DNA from: Phymorhynchus buccinoides
Lineage: Eukaryota > Mollusca > Gastropoda > Neogastropoda > Raphitomidae
Assembly (NCBI GenBank): GCA_017654935.2
Contig: CM065698.1
Location: forward strand, 53,063,499-53,127,498
Length of the DNA: 64,000 bases
Direction of reading: 5' to 3'
Positions 18,906-33,221 of the stretch are shown in pieces. The notes below the pieces were generated by a model. That model saw only the letters and a program-made list of their open reading frames with translations, made no database searches and was not told the origin of the DNA. A program made the translations under genes and the position numbers. Positions within the stretch are counted from its first letter, which is position 1. The number at the start of each line of letters is the position of its first letter.

Positions 18906-19865
18906 CTATCTGCTGCCCTCTTTGCCATTTCTGCCAGCTGTTTCATGCAGCGTGGTTTGCCGTTTGGCACCAGTGTTTGTGCATGAAGCACTCCTCGAAC
19001 GGAGCGCTGGACCACGGCCGTTTTTCCCTGAAGGAGTGCGCTTCTCGTTGACAGCCTTTGCTTTTCCACTGTCACTTTGTCCCGTGTTTGGCTGGCCTGA
19101 CTGTGTTCCTGTGGTTTGGTCAGTGTCTGTCTCGTCTTGTTTTTGTCCGTCAGGCACAATGACTTCTGTCTCCGTTAATTGTTTCCCTTTGTTGTCATTT
19201 GAAATCTGAAAGGCAGATTGATCAGTATCAGTGTTGCTAGCTTGTGCGTCTTCCTCAGGGACATTTTGTTGTACACCGTCTGGCATAACTGTCGCGTCAT
19301 CAGTAACTGACCCTCTGGGGTGGTCACTTGTGTGTTCATCGTTTTCTGTCACAGTGTTCACACCTTTGTCGTTCTGTGTCTTCTCTGTGCTGTCATCACA
19401 AGTCTTTTCTGTGGTGCCCTTGTCTTCCACAATAGGTCCACTGTCAGTATCATGGGCATTCTGTGTCTTCTCTGTGCTGTCATCACAAGTCTTTTCTGTG
19501 GTGCCCTTGTCTTCCACAATAGGTCCACTGTCAATATCATGGTCAGTCTGTGTCTTCTCTGTGCTGTCATCACAAGTCTTTTCTGTGGTGCCCTTGTCTT
19601 CCACAATAGGTCCACTGTCAATATCATGGTCAGTCTGTGTCTTCTCTGTGCTGTCATCACAAGTCTTTTCTGTGGTGCCCTTGTCTTCCACAATAGGTCC
19701 ACTGTCAATATCATGGTCAGTCTGTGTCTTCTCTGTGCTGTCATCACAAGTCTTTTCTGTGGTGCCCTTGTCTTCCACAATAGGTCCACTGTCAATATCA
19801 TGGTCAGTCTGTTCTTGGTTTGGTTCGTCCTCAACAACAACCACGTTCTCTCCTTTCTTCATCAC
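18906..19865 (-). CDS. LINE A ORF1-like acidic repeat protein
   Basis: A 319-codon frame starting MMKKGENVVVVEDEPNQ. Residues roughly 20-165 are five copies of a 29-residue unit (DHDIDSGPIVEDKGTTEK, then CDDSTEKTQ). A low-complexity Thr/Asp/Gln region and a basic C-terminus (KRTPSGKNGRGPALRSRS) follow. No zinc knuckle or RRM typical of LINE ORF1 proteins was seen. An alternative 98-codon basic frame overlaps its end (18863-19159) and would end ATGA-overlapped with the endonuclease Met. Position just 5' of the endonuclease suggests an ORF1-equivalent; function unknown. Confidence 0.6.
   Translation of the reverse strand: MMKKGENVVVVEDEPNQEQTDHDIDSGPIVEDKGTTEKTCDDSTEKTQTDHDIDSGPIVEDKGTTEKTCDDSTEKTQTDHDIDSGPIVEDKGTTEKTCDDSTEKTQTDHDIDSGPIVEDKGTTEKTCDDSTEKTQNAHDTDSGPIVEDKGTTEKTCDDSTEKTQNDKGVNTVTENDEHTSDHPRGSVTDDATVMPDGVQQNVPEEDAQASNTDTDQSAFQISNDNKGKQLTETEVIVPDGQKQDETDTDQTTGTQSGQPNTGQSDSGKAKAVNEKRTPSGKNGRGPALRSRSASCTNTGAKRQTTLHETAGRNGKEGSR
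19376..19810. repeat. 87-bp coding minisatellite in LINE A
   Basis: Five near-identical 87-bp units (29 codons) within the ORF1-like frame. The unit length preserves the frame. Confidence 0.93.
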
Positions 19866-19874
19866 ATCATTCTC

Positions 19875-22440
<2,566 letters not shown>

Positions 22441-23043
22441 TGTTTGTTATTTTGTTTCGCTGCTTTTTAAAAGCTACATCCTTACCAGTTGTTTGTACTA
22501 AGCTTTCACGAGTCTTTATTTCCGCATTTATATTATCGTTTAACCATGGGGGGTTATCTTCAGGCTTGACACGTTTGGTTATAAAAGGGGCATGTTTATC
22601 GTATATTGGGATGAAGGTATTATACCACTTTTCAAGGGCTTTATTGGGGTCATTGTACTGAAAATATTAGAAAAGTCGGCCATAAATAAATCAATCATAT
22701 AAGAATTGCTCAGGGTTAAAGGATTTATAGCTACGAAATGCTACACATCTATGAGAACATTTGGGGATTATGATGCCTTTTTTTTAACCACGTTAAGCAT
22801 GGGGAAGTGATCGCTTAACCCGAAGGCAGGAACAGACGATTCAACTATGTGACCAGGATTGGTGACGAATATATGGTCAATGAGTGCTTGGGTCTGTAGT
22901 GTTATTCTTGTGGGGTTATTAAGTAATTGAGACATATTATAAGATTCATAGAGACGTTTCCAGTTATCATGGGTTTTAAGAAGATCAATATTCAAATCAG
23001 CTAGCAATATGATGTCGGAATAGGATAAGGAAACGGTTCAATA
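22441..23043 (-). pseudogene. LINE B endonuclease, 5'-truncated
   Basis: Encodes the second half of an APE-like endonuclease: LADLNIDLLKTHDNWK (GDxN with Gly to Ala), QALIDHIFVTNPGHIVE and FGLSDHFPM (SDH motif intact), then a linker to the RT. The 5' part is missing; at 23044 the sequence changes to the 59-bp array. Its first part (22657-23043) also belongs to the inverted arm. Confidence 0.85.
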
Positions 23044-23568
23044 GTCATTGAACACTAACCTTAAGGCAGACAGAAACACAGAATAAGAGAGACAGTCCAG
23101 TTGTCATTGAACACTAACCTTAAGGCAGACAGAAACACAGAATAAGAGAGACAGTCCAGTTGTCATTGAACACTAACCTTAAGGCAGACAGAAACACAGA
23201 ATAAGAGAGACAGTCCAGTTGTCATTGAACACTAACCTTAAGGCAGACAGAAACACAGAATAAGAGAGACAGTCCAGTTGTCATTGAACACTAACCTTAA
23301 GGCAGACAGAAACACAGAATAAGAGAGACAGTCCAGTTGTCATTGAACACTAACCTTAAGGCAGACAGAAACACAGAATAAGAGAGACAGTCCAGTTGTC
23401 ATTGAACACTAACCTTAAGGCAGACAGAAACACAGAATAAGAGAGACAGTCCAGTTGTCATTGAACACTAACCTTAAGGCAGACAGAAACACAGAATAAG
23501 AGAGACAGTCCAGTTGTCATTGAACACTAACCTTAAGGCAGACAGAAACACAGAATAAGAGACAGTCC
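23044..23568. repeat. 59-bp tandem array, right-arm copy
   Basis: Mirror of 15092-15616 with the same length, about nine units. Confidence 0.97.
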
Positions 23569-24278
23569 GGTTTCGAGTTTCTCTAAATAACGGTCGCCGA
23601 GCGAATAACGCTTACGCCAAACAGGGCCTAAGAAACACTTTAGAAAATGTTTGCGGAAGAATATTACAAGCTCGTCTGATTGGTAATTTTAAAAAATTAT
23701 TTAAAGCAAACTTTAATGGACCAATCAACAACAAGAAATGTATTCACCCCATGCTAGTCACGTGATAGTTCGCCAAGATATACTTTGGGAGTAGCCACAA
23801 AACGTTTTTGGCAAACGACGGCAAAAGAGGTTGTCATGATACCCCTGCAGTTTTACACATGGAAGTACGTATTAGGGAGGGTTCAGTTAAGGGTAGACTG
23901 AGTTCTGAGTCACACAACCAAACACTCGCACACCCACACCAGACCAGACCAAATAATAAAATCGACAACAACAAGCTTTACTGTTTGTTCTCTTCACAAA
24001 TATAAACGTCCCACTAAGGGTAATCAAGATAAATAAATCAACTATAAAAACTTATTACTAACATGAGCCGTAAAGCCCTTACGTCCTCTGTAAGGATCAA
24101 TTGTCTTTTCCTTTTAAATAAATAAGAAATGAAGAAACTACTTGTGCTTTTAATAAAGTGATCTCATTAACAAAAAACTTCAATCACCGGGAGAATGATG
24201 ATAAGTGTCCAAAGGGCCAATCCCACCGGCGAGGTGCAGGGTCCGATGACGGAAAAGAGGCAGGCTGGGTCGTCGATC
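23569..24278. other. Non-coding, mirror of 14373-15091
   Basis: No gene recognised. The short frame near 23808 has a mirrored counterpart but no recognisable domain. Confidence 0.5.
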
Positions 24279-24430
24279 AGCCCACCCTCTCCAACAAGGA
24301 GCTTCGGGTCCGGGACGCTGGTCAGGCCTTAGCCCACCCTCTCCAACAAGGAGCTTCGGGTCCGGGACGCTGGTCAAGCCTTAGCCTACCCTCTCCAACA
24401 AGGAGCTTTGGGTCTGGGACGCTGGTCAAG
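24279..24430. repeat. 52-bp tandem repeat, right-arm copy
   Basis: Three units, mirror of 14221-14372. Confidence 0.9.
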
Positions 24431-25875
24431 CCTTCAGACGTCCTTCAGCTTGAAGCTGAACCCACAGCCACGTCTCCTATGTAAAATATGAAATCCAGGG
24501 ACTAGCCCCGGCGGAGATCAAAATCATATCCAACTATGCACCTCGTGAATTGCGTGTAGTTGCCACTAAATAATTAATGAGATCGAAAACAATTTTGAAA
24601 TGGAGGAAAAGAACTGAATTTCAAGAAAATTGTTATTGCCGAAAAGTTAGGACGTAAACTTAGGCCTTTTACAATTTTGACTCATATGCTCCAAACGGGG
24701 AAAAAAAATGCTTAAAAGAAAATAATCTTTCTTTCATATTTGTGGCAAAACGCAGTTCACGATGATTTGCGCGAAAGTTATAAACAACACAACAATGAGC
24801 AAATCAGTGAACACAAAGGGGACAGTGTTGCGTCCCCAAATCCCAAAGGCTGCGCACCAACCTTACATTTCAATGACATACTAGAGCGCTGCATAAACAC
24901 ACACACAATTAGTACATAAGCAAGAGAGCGTACTTTTGGGCACGCCATATAAACATCATAACTATTAAAACATTCATTAAAATGAATAGTGTGCTCACAA
25001 AAATGAATGAGAGATTATCTAAAGTTCCTCAAAAGGAACGAATACATTTTTTCCACACGGTGAGTTCCCTCTCTGAGTCTGGCTAACTAATTTATTTTAA
25101 TTTAATTATTCCCAAACCAAACTACTACACAACCACGTGAAACGTTATCAGACTCAGGAGCTAGGAAAATTACAAAAAAATGTTATATAAAATGTTAATG
25201 TTATTAAATAAAACATTAAAATTAAGACAATCAAAATAAAGGAAGCTCCCCAATGGTCGCCACCGACACAGAAGGACCCAAAGCTAAGCATACCTGCAAA
25301 TGAATCGAGAATGAATATGAGAAATGGGAGAAAACTACTACGGACCATGGAAACGAAATTAGGCGAAACGGGACCAAAATCGTTAGCCAAAAGAAAACAC
25401 TTTTACCGCTAAGATTCTAGAACGAAAAGGAAAGAAAACTACAGGAACCATTATGAATTGAACACCATTTTGACGAGGAAGCGAAGTTTGAAATATGACT
25501 TTCCACCTAGACCTGACGAGGCTGTATGAAAACCGAGAATAATTCGCTTAGACAAACCAAACTCCGAAGACTAAGCACTCACCACAAATCCCGGTGGCTG
25601 CTATTATGTACAGACTACGTTCCCAAGGCCCTTAAGCGTCGGCGAAGATCGCCCAAGTCCTGGCCGGTGTTCCCACGCCAACAAAGCTGGTGATTCCCAA
25701 GCCGGCAGGGCTGATGTCCCCCACACTGACACGGCTGGTAGGCTGGTGATTCCCGAGCCGGCAGGGCTGATGTCTCCCACACTGACACGGCTGAATGAAC
25801 AGCAGAAAAGGTTCTTCCACACGAGTCCTGGCTCGTTCCAGGGTCACCCCCGATTTCTTCTGATGGCCCCCCTAC
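24431..25875. other. Non-coding, mirror of 12776-14220
   Basis: No gene recognised. Contains the small 60-bp duplication at about 25678-25792. Confidence 0.45.
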
Positions 25876-26044
25876 ATTTCTCGGCTAATTCCATTTTTCC
25901 GTTTTTGCCTTTCTTACCAAGCTTACCAAGGGGTAGGCGTAGGGTTATTATTCCAAAAAGATAATTAGCTGAAAAGGTTAATAAAATACAGCTTTATGTT
26001 TGGTAAGAAAGGCAAAAACGGAAAAAGGGAATTAACCGAGAAAT
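25876..26044. mobile_element. Hairpin MITE, right-arm copy
   Basis: Mirror of 12606-12775, one base shorter in a T homopolymer. Confidence 0.78.
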
Positions 26045-26944
26045 CTTTACCTTTACCGAAAAAATGAAAAACGAACACACGTCCACACGTCCACATACAC
26101 ACGGATAAACACACGCTCGCTCTCTTAACCACCCTCTCCTTCCTCTTTATTCCTCGCACGTGCTTTTGTCACCGAGCGTAACAACAGTGCAAAGATGGTA
26201 GGGAGAAGGAGTAGAGCTGGATGAGGTGGAAAACTGGGCTGCGTGCAGACATGGGAGCTGCCCGTAATACGAGGTTGTAGGGAGAACGAGTAGAGCTGGA
26301 AAAGGGGAAAAACTGGGATGAGTCAAACTCAAACTCTTTTATTTGTCGTAAAACCATCAAAGGAATTATTGACACAGAAGTAGTAAGTACATACCACGGA
26401 AGAAAGAAAATAAAACAAAACTACACAAGGTAAAGTTCGTGACAAAGTAAATGCAGCAGATAAAAATAATAATAGGGATGCGTTCAGACACGGGAGCTGC
26501 CCGTGACAAGGTGTTAATTCTTAGTACGGTTTCGGCCAATTTGCGCTCACGCTACGTAACGTTAGCCCTTGTGAAACGGCCCCCTGCCTGCCCCCTTAAA
26601 TCCACGAAAACCGTTGTTGGGGAAGATATCAGCCAAAAGACACCCTAGCACACGTGACCGGTGTCACGAGAAATATATCCTGTCGTGAAATATATCCCGG
26701 TCACAGTATTATGCGTGCGTGTGCTCCACAACCGTAACGATAACTGTAAAAAAAAAAAAACTGAAACAGACTGCAACGTCACTAGAACATACAACAAACA
26801 AACAACTACACAAGTGCAGTGTAAAGTGACGTTATTTTATTTACAAGAGACAAAACAAAACTACTCAGGATACTTCAGCGAATGCGCCCTTATCAACATA
26901 GACAAACAAGAAAACAGCAAACTGTTTTATATAATGTAGTGATT
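26045..26944. other. Non-coding, mirror of 11706-12605
   Basis: No gene. A cluster of substitutions distinguishes the arms near 26815-26830 (GCAGTGTAAAGTGACG here). Confidence 0.45.
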
Positions 26945-27460
26945 TAATTGCACAATCTACACAGAAAGAACCAAGAAATAGAGTGGGAGGGTGTTAATCT
27001 ACATATTTACCGATACATTGATGCACAAACCCATGCCACTTAGCTTCGCATTTTCCAAAATGGCGGACGATGTAAGGAAACACCCATGCAGAGAACAATA
27101 TTGAATAAATAAATTCCAGAAAACATCACTGGCTTCTCAATATTTAGTGATGAATCATTTGCTCTTTTCGTATGCCACAAGACGCTTTTGAATGTATTTA
27201 GGGGCAAATCCTTCCCAAACAGCAATCAATTTGAAAGAGGAAACGGGACGGATTCCATGGAGGATACTGAGATTTAAGTGTCAATCTACACGGAAAGAAC
27301 CAGAGAAACTGAGCGGGAGGGTGTAAATCTATTGAGAAGTCAGTGATAATTTTCTGAAATTTAATATTAATTGTTTTTGTCTGACTGGGCGTTTGTTGAT
27401 ATCGTCCGCCATTTTAGAAATTGTGGAAAGCAGGTGCATGGGTCTGCACATCGATTTATA
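26945..27460. repeat. Dispersed repeat R1 pieces, right arm
   Basis: Mirror of 11191-11705. Confidence 0.65.
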
Positions 27461-27657
27461 ATAATAATAATAATGAGGAAAATTTAGTATAGCGCCCATC
27501 CTACTATGTAGGCTACAGGGCGCTTTACACATAATAGAAATGGAATAAAAACATGAAACAAAAATCCAATAACATCAGCAGACAAAACAATATCGGCCAG
27601 ACTTCGTTTGGCCAGTAAAAATACACATAACAATAAGCAACAACTGCTGTGAATACT
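27461..27657 (-). mobile_element. CR1-like LINE 3' end, right arm
   Basis: Mirror of 10994-11190: (TAA)n, TTATATAGCGCCCATC-like terminus and GCTACAGGGCGCTTTACAC. Confidence 0.7.
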
Positions 27658-27674
27658 ACTACTACTACTACTAT

Positions 27675-27724
<50 letters not shown>
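27658..27724. repeat. (CTA)n microsatellite
   Basis: Mirror of the TAG tract at 10927-10993. It ends in the TA that flanks the TIR element. Confidence 0.95.
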
Positions 27725-27807
27725 GGGGAAGACGGGGTAAAAAGCGCATGGGCGGGTAAGAAGCCCACCCCAATTATCTCATGAAATAAATAACATTTCA
27801 GTCAAAT

Positions 27808-28926
27808 TTGACCATGAGACGAATGCTAGACATTAACGCTCGTCTCATGGGCAAAATGAGACTGAAATTTGCTTCATTTGGCATCTATTCTAATGCACTG
27901 ACATGGTTTCACTCGTACCTCTCCGGTCGTACTCAAGTTGTCTCTGTCAACGGCTTCTCTTCAAGTTCAGCCGATTTGAAGCATGGAGTTCCCCAGGGAT
28001 CTGTTCTGGGTCCCATTCTTTTTGTTCTATACACTCAACCTATTTCTGACATTGTGGCCCATCATGACATTTACCATCACTGCTTCTCTGATGACAACCA
28101 AATCTACACCTCTGGTGATATCTCTATACTCCCCTCCATCATTGAACGTACACAGCTATGTATTTCTGACATCAAGGCATGGATGACTTACAACAAGCTC
28201 CAGCTAAACAACGACAAAACTGAACTGATTTTCATTCTATCAAAAAGGCTCATGTCTACAATCTCTGTCCCTACTTCTGTCCAACTCGGAAACTCTCTCA
28301 TTCAGACCTCTACTACCGTGCGCAATCTAGGCGTTGTACTGGACCAGACACTCTCTTTTCAAAGTCAAATTTCTTCTGTCTGCCGTGCTTGCTATTTGGA
28401 GCTTCGGCGCATCAGTTCTGTACGTCATCTTCTGTCTGAAGAAGCCACCAAAACCCTCATTTCTGCCTTTGTTCTTTCAAGACTTGATTACTGTAATTCT
28501 CTCCTTGCTGGCTGCCCACAAAATCTCCTGATTAAATTGCAGAAAGTCCAAAATAATGCTGCTCGCCTCGTCCTGAAATGCCCGAGGACCTCTCATGTTT
28601 CTCCTTTGCTTCAATCTCTCCACTGGCTCCCTGTTGAAAAGCGCATAGAGTATAAACTCTCTCTATTATGTTACAAGTCGCTGAATGGTTTGGCCCCATC
28701 ATATCTCTCTGATCTTCTATCGATTTATACTCCCACTAGACTGCTTCGCTCCTCCTCTGACACTCACGTTCTGCAGATCCCCCGTTTCCGTGCCAGAACT
28801 CTTGGCGAACGTTCTTTTTCTTTCCAAGCTCCCTCCTCCTGGAATGGCCTCCCTTCTGCACTCCGAACCTCAAACAGCCTCTCTTCTTTCAAGTCCTCCC
28901 TCAAAACAACTCTCTTCAAAACATAA
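27808..28926 (+). CDS. CR1-like LINE RT C-terminal half, open frame
   Basis: A 372-codon uninterrupted frame. In order: WFHSYLSGRTQVVSVNG, HGVPQGSVLGPILFVLY, FSDDNQIYTSG (catalytic DD kept; the preceding residues FS rather than FA), AWMTYNKLQLNNDKTELIF, LGVVLDQTLSFQSQIS, LSRLDYCNSLLAG, LQKVQNNAARLVLK, LHWLPVEKRIEYKLSLLCY, YLSDLLSIYTP, LGERSFSF, WNGLPSALR and FKSSLKTTLFKT. This is the palm end and thumb/C-terminal domain of a CR1-type RT. The RT N-terminus and endonuclease are absent, so it is a 5'-truncated, immobile copy. The ATG is simply the first in the remnant. It lies between terminal inverted repeats. Confidence 0.9.
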   Translation: MTMRRMLDINARLMGKMRLKFASFGIYSNALTWFHSYLSGRTQVVSVNGFSSSSADLKHGVPQGSVLGPILFVLYTQPISDIVAHHDIYHHCFSDDNQIYTSGDISILPSIIERTQLCISDIKAWMTYNKLQLNNDKTELIFILSKRLMSTISVPTSVQLGNSLIQTSTTVRNLGVVLDQTLSFQSQISSVCRACYLELRRISSVRHLLSEEATKTLISAFVLSRLDYCNSLLAGCPQNLLIKLQKVQNNAARLVLKCPRTSHVSPLLQSLHWLPVEKRIEYKLSLLCYKSLNGLAPSYLSDLLSIYTPTRLLRSSSDTHVLQIPRFRARTLGERSFSFQAPSSWNGLPSALRTSNSLSSFKSSLKTTLFKT

Positions 28927-28967
28927 TCTTTCTCATCCTCCTCCTGCAAAGGTTATCCGTTGAGTCA

Positions 28968-29012
28968 TGTGTGTGTGTGCGTGTGCGTGCGTGTGTGTGT
29001 GTGTGTTTTGTT

Positions 29013-29091
<79 letters not shown>

Positions 29092-29107
29092 TGTGTGTGT
29101 GTGTGTT
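28968..29107. repeat. (GT)n microsatellite
   Basis: GT tract in the LINE 3' untranslated region, with one GG interruption. Confidence 0.95.
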
Positions 29108-29224
29108 TGACCTTAAGTTCGTGTGAGTGTTTTGTGTGTTGTCCAGCTTTTCATTTTGTTAGTATTGTTTTTATCATGATTGTAAGCGCTTAGGGCTTTT
29201 GTTAAGATTAAGCGCCCTAAATAT

Positions 29225-29227
<3 letters not shown>

Positions 29228-29278
<51 letters not shown>
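29228..29278. repeat. (TTA)n LINE tail
   Basis: About 16 ATT units after TTAAGCGCCCTAAATATTC, the terminal microsatellite of the enclosed LINE, ending at the TIR. Confidence 0.88.
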
Positions 29279-29279
<1 letters not shown>

Positions 29280-29459
29280 TTTCATGAGATAATTGGGGTG
29301 GGCTTCTTACCCGCCCATGCGCTTTTTACCCCGTCTTCCCCTACGTACTACTACTATTTATCGGCAAATATGTTGTTATTGATTGTTGACGATATCAACA
29401 AACGCCCAGTCAGACAAACATAATTAATATTAAATTTCAGAAAATTATCACTGACTTCT

Positions 29460-29569
29460 CAATATTAAGTAGGCTACAGGGCGCTTTACACATAGCGAAA
29501 TATAATAACAACATGAAACATAAATCAGTAACATGATCAGAAAGTGCAGATAACAATCAATAACAACAG
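29460..29569 (-). mobile_element. CR1-like LINE 3' end, mirror of 9084-9180
   Basis: GTAGGCTACAGGGCGCTTTA plus the adjacent conserved untranslated sequence. Confidence 0.6.
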
Positions 29570-29589
29570 CAACAACAACAACAACAACA

Positions 29590-29660
<71 letters not shown>
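29570..29660. repeat. (CAA)n then (CTA)n tracts
   Basis: Mirror of 8976-9083, with one repeat-unit length difference. Confidence 0.95.
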
Positions 29661-29662
<2 letters not shown>

Positions 29663-29944
29663 ACAAAAGGCCTAAAAAAAGTTTGAAACGACACAAAATA
29701 AATTATATGTTCACATGAACATATATTACACATGAAACCTTTTGATATGCACGCACCAGTGAAGACACACACACACACACGCACACACACACAGAGCACG
29801 CACAGACACATGAACATAAAAAATATGGACAAAGAGAGTGGCTAGCAATATTTGTAAGTTTCAGATGTATTATGCAGTTGAAATTTGAAGAAGTGAGTTT
29901 TCAGGGCTTATAAGTCAACTATTTTTTGGGTGTAATATTGAGAT

Positions 29945-30250
29945 TTAAATGCTCAATCTACACTAAAAGAACAAACAAATAGAGCGGGAAGGTGTAAATC
30001 TACATCTTTGCTGAGAAATCGATGTACAATGCCAATAGTTTCATATTTTCCAAAATGGCGGACAATATAAAAAGCACCCATGCAGACAGATAATTAAAAA
30101 TAATGTTTAGACAAATATCACTGACTTCTCCATATTTAGTGATGAATCCTCTGTTCTTCCTGCATGCCACAAGACGCCTCTGAATGTATTCAGGATCGAA
30201 TCTTTCCCAAACAGCAAAAAAATCGAATGAGGAAAGGGTATTTATTTCAC
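29945..30250. repeat. Dispersed repeat R1, mirror of copy 1
   Basis: Mirror of 8395-8700. It differs near 30030-30050 (TGCCAATAGTTTCAT) by several clustered bases. Confidence 0.72.
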
Positions 30251-30784
30251 GGGTGAGGTATTGTATGCAACACCGGCATAACAAAAATCCAATGCGTGCT
30301 CTGCTTCACAGTAGACGATTGTTGATCGTATTGAACCAGACCAGAGGCGCCAAGAAAATGGTAAAGTCGATAATTTAACCTATGGAGATCTGAACGACAT
30401 TGTCAGTTAGTTATTAAAGCGATCTTCTTTTGAATTATTGCACAAGACAATCGCAAAGGCTTTTTGGGGTCAAGGGCAAGCAACAAATTTGGAAGTTGCG
30501 AGCATCGACCTTGTTGAGCACTGCAAAATCAATGGCGTGTGCCTGTTTGCGAACTCGATCGTAACTGTGGAATTATTTTATTGATCGTGGCATTGCTGCC
30601 AAATCTGTTAGCAGTACCAGACTAGGTCGTGTTTTCTTAATTTGTTAAATGATTGGCTGCATGACTTGTTTGTTTCACCTGCTTTTAGTTTTACTGAGCA
30701 ATTTCTCTCCTGGAATTATCTCCCTTGTAATGAAGTTGTATCGTCTGCTTCGCGGCTTCTTAGTCTCTTCAACCTTCTCAATCT
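30251..30784. other. Non-coding, mirror of 7848-8394
   Basis: Nothing recognised. Confidence 0.5.
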
Positions 30785-30824
30785 TTCTTCTTCTTCTTCT
30801 TCTTCTTCTTCTTCTTCTTCTTCT
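30785..30824. repeat. (CTT)n, LINE tail
   Basis: Mirror of the (GAA)n tract at 7804-7847, one to two units shorter. Confidence 0.9.
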
Positions 30825-32153
30825 ACCGTTGAGTATCCACAATCATCAGTTTGATTTTATGATACTATATGCGGAATTTGCATCTTGATGGAGGACTAGA
30901 ATGTGCCGGTTGAAGAAGCAGACACAGCGTCCTCAGGTAACGAGTTCCAGTGTTTGATGGTGCGCGGGAAGAAAGAACTTCTCCTGTATTCAGTCCGGCA
31001 CTGGATGGTGGATAGCTGCCGGCTGTGTCCTCTTCTGAGGAGTTGGAGCTGACTTCAGTCTGGTGTTGTCGACTTTGACAATGCCATTCAGGACCTTATA
31101 AAGCATTGTAAGCCTGGTAGACTTTCTGCGGTGCTCAAGTGTGGGCCATCCTAACTGAGAAAGCATGTCAGTTACACTGGAGGTGTTGTGGTAGCGGTTT
31201 AGCACGAAGCGAGCCGCCCTTTGTACAGCTTCGATTTTGTCCACATTCCTCCGAGTGTGGGGGTCCCACACAGAACTGGCATATTCAAGCAGGGGTTTGA
31301 CAAGGGTCAGGTATGCTTTCTCCCTCAGTTCTGATGAGCAGATCTTCAGATTTCGTCATAGAAAGCCCAGCATTCTGTTTGCCTTTGATGTTATGGCCTC
31401 AACATGCAAGTCCCAGCTGATGTCCTTCTGGATGGTGATACCTAGATACTTCACTGAAGTCATTGTGTCCAGGGTGTGGCCATGCAGGTTATAGCTATGG
31501 CGGAGTGGTGTTCTACTCCTTGACACAGGTAGGACAATACACTTTTTGGGATGGAATTCCATATCCCAATTTCCTTCCCAGTCTGCCAGGTGTTGGAGGT
31601 CCTGTTGCAGCTGTCTTTGGTCCTGTTCGGAAGTGATGGTTTTGTAGAGTGCTGTGTCATCCGCAAACAGTCATGTTGGTGAGGTCACTTGCTCTGGCAG
31701 GTCATTTATGTAAGCGAGGAAGAGACAGGGTCCAAGCACCAATCCTTGGGGGACGCCGGATTTTACGCAAGCGTATTCCGATCAGGCTCCCTCGATTACA
31801 ACTGCCTGAAGTCTATCTGTCAGAAAGTTCTTGATCCAGCCGTTGACTTCGCCCTTAATGCCATAGTGGTGGAGTTTGTGCAGGAGAAGGCTGTGATTCA
31901 CCTGGTCAAATGCCTTGGCAAAATCCATGACAAGGATGTCTTGTTTGTTTGCCCTCTTCCATGCTGTCCACCAGTTCGCTGACAAATTCTAGGAGCTGAG
32001 TCTCACAGGACCGGTTCTTCCTGAATCCGTGCTGCTGGCCATAGAGGATGTTATTTCTCTCTAAGTGATCCATCACAGAGCTGACAATGATGTGCTCTAG
32101 CACTAGTAGCAGTTTGCACGAGATGCAGGTCAGTGAAATGGGCCTGTAATTTG
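30825..32153 (-). pseudogene. Jockey/CR1-group LINE RT, right-arm copy
   Basis: Mirror of 6469-7803. It has the same motif order ([57 protein letters not shown]) and the same stops and frameshifts, except for small indels such as a missing codon-sized piece near 31035. Inactive. Confidence 0.9.
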
Positions 32154-32330
32154 CTGAATGTTAACAATGATGAATTATGCAGTTTTTGCCACGCTGAAAG
32201 AGAGAGCATTGAACACTTAATCTGGTTTTGTGAACATTCTATACTTTTCTGGAGACAACTCAAAATTCTTTTGAAAGACAAATGTGAACATGTGGCACTT
32301 AGATTTTCACTATCGTTACTCCGGCGTTAG
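32154..32330 (+). pseudogene. zf-RVT-like LINE fragment, right-arm copy
   Basis: Mirror of 6298-6468: CSFCHAERESIEHLIWFCEH. The C-terminal end differs by a two-base indel (EHVALRF here, EHVVALRF on the left). Confidence 0.7.
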
Positions 32331-32484
32331 TACTATTTGGATATACTGAACATTTTAACTAATTTAAGTCCGATGCAGTTTTTTATTTATCAATGCAAAT
32401 ATGGACAAAAGCTTCCAAATCTATGCAGTTTTCTGAATTATTTAAAGAAAAGATGTCAAATTGAAAAATATATTACCACGCACT

Positions 32485-33110
32485 TGCGACACCCCGTAGC
32501 AGTCACATCCTGACACAAAATTGGAAGGGATTTTGTCTTCTAGTTCATGAGATACAGCTTGAAGAAGAAACATATAGCGCAAAGAAGGAAATTTCAGTTT
32601 TCAAGGTCACACTTCAAGGTCAAGATCAGCATGGTGATACTTTATGCTTGGATGTGTTCTTCTCTAGGGCATACAGTACCACACACAATCCGAAGCGCTT
32701 CTGTCAAGTACAAATGTGGAAAATATGGCTTAAAACCCAATTTGTAGACCCCTACCACTTTCAAGGACTACCGATCTCCCGGACCGTGACCTTGACCTTG
32801 ATCGGTATGCCACCATCAGAACGGGCATAAGCCAAAGTACCTACATGCCAAATTTGAAGACTCTAACACCAACGGTGTGGGAGTTATGGCCCTTTAAAGA
32901 TTTTCGGTTTTCAAGGTCGTACGCCAAGGTCAAGGTCACGACGGCAAAACATTTTTGTGGCGGATGCCTTCCTCTCATGGTGAGACACCAGCACACAAAA
33001 TTTGACGCGATTCGGTCAAGCGGTTCAGGAGATATCCTTGGGACAGACAGAAAAAACACAAAAAACAAACAAACAAAAATACCAACCAGCCCATCGCAAA
33101 GTCCGATCAC
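32485..33110. repeat. Repeat with TCAAGGTCA sites, right arm
   Basis: Mirror of 5500-6135. In this orientation AGGTCAAG and TCAAGGTCA recur (for example GGTCAAGATCAGC, TTGACCTTGATCGG, CAAGGTCAAGGTCACG). Confidence 0.55.
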
Positions 33111-33221
33111 CTATGGTGACGGACAAAAACGACAAACAAACAAACAAACAAATAAACAAAGTTACATACACGAACGAAAACATACTCCTTTGCGATCGTA
33201 GATCGGCAAAGGACAATAGCA

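Larger units (their letters stand above)
27725..29341. mobile_element. TIR element enclosing LINE, right-arm copy
   Basis: Inverted ends at 27725-27787 (GGGGAAGACGGGG...) and 29279-29341 (...CCCCGTCTTCCCC), each flanked outside by TA (27723-27724 and 29342-29343), consistent with a TA target duplication. The cargo is the 3' half of a CR1-like LINE on the plus strand with its terminal (TTA)n. Confidence 0.72.
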
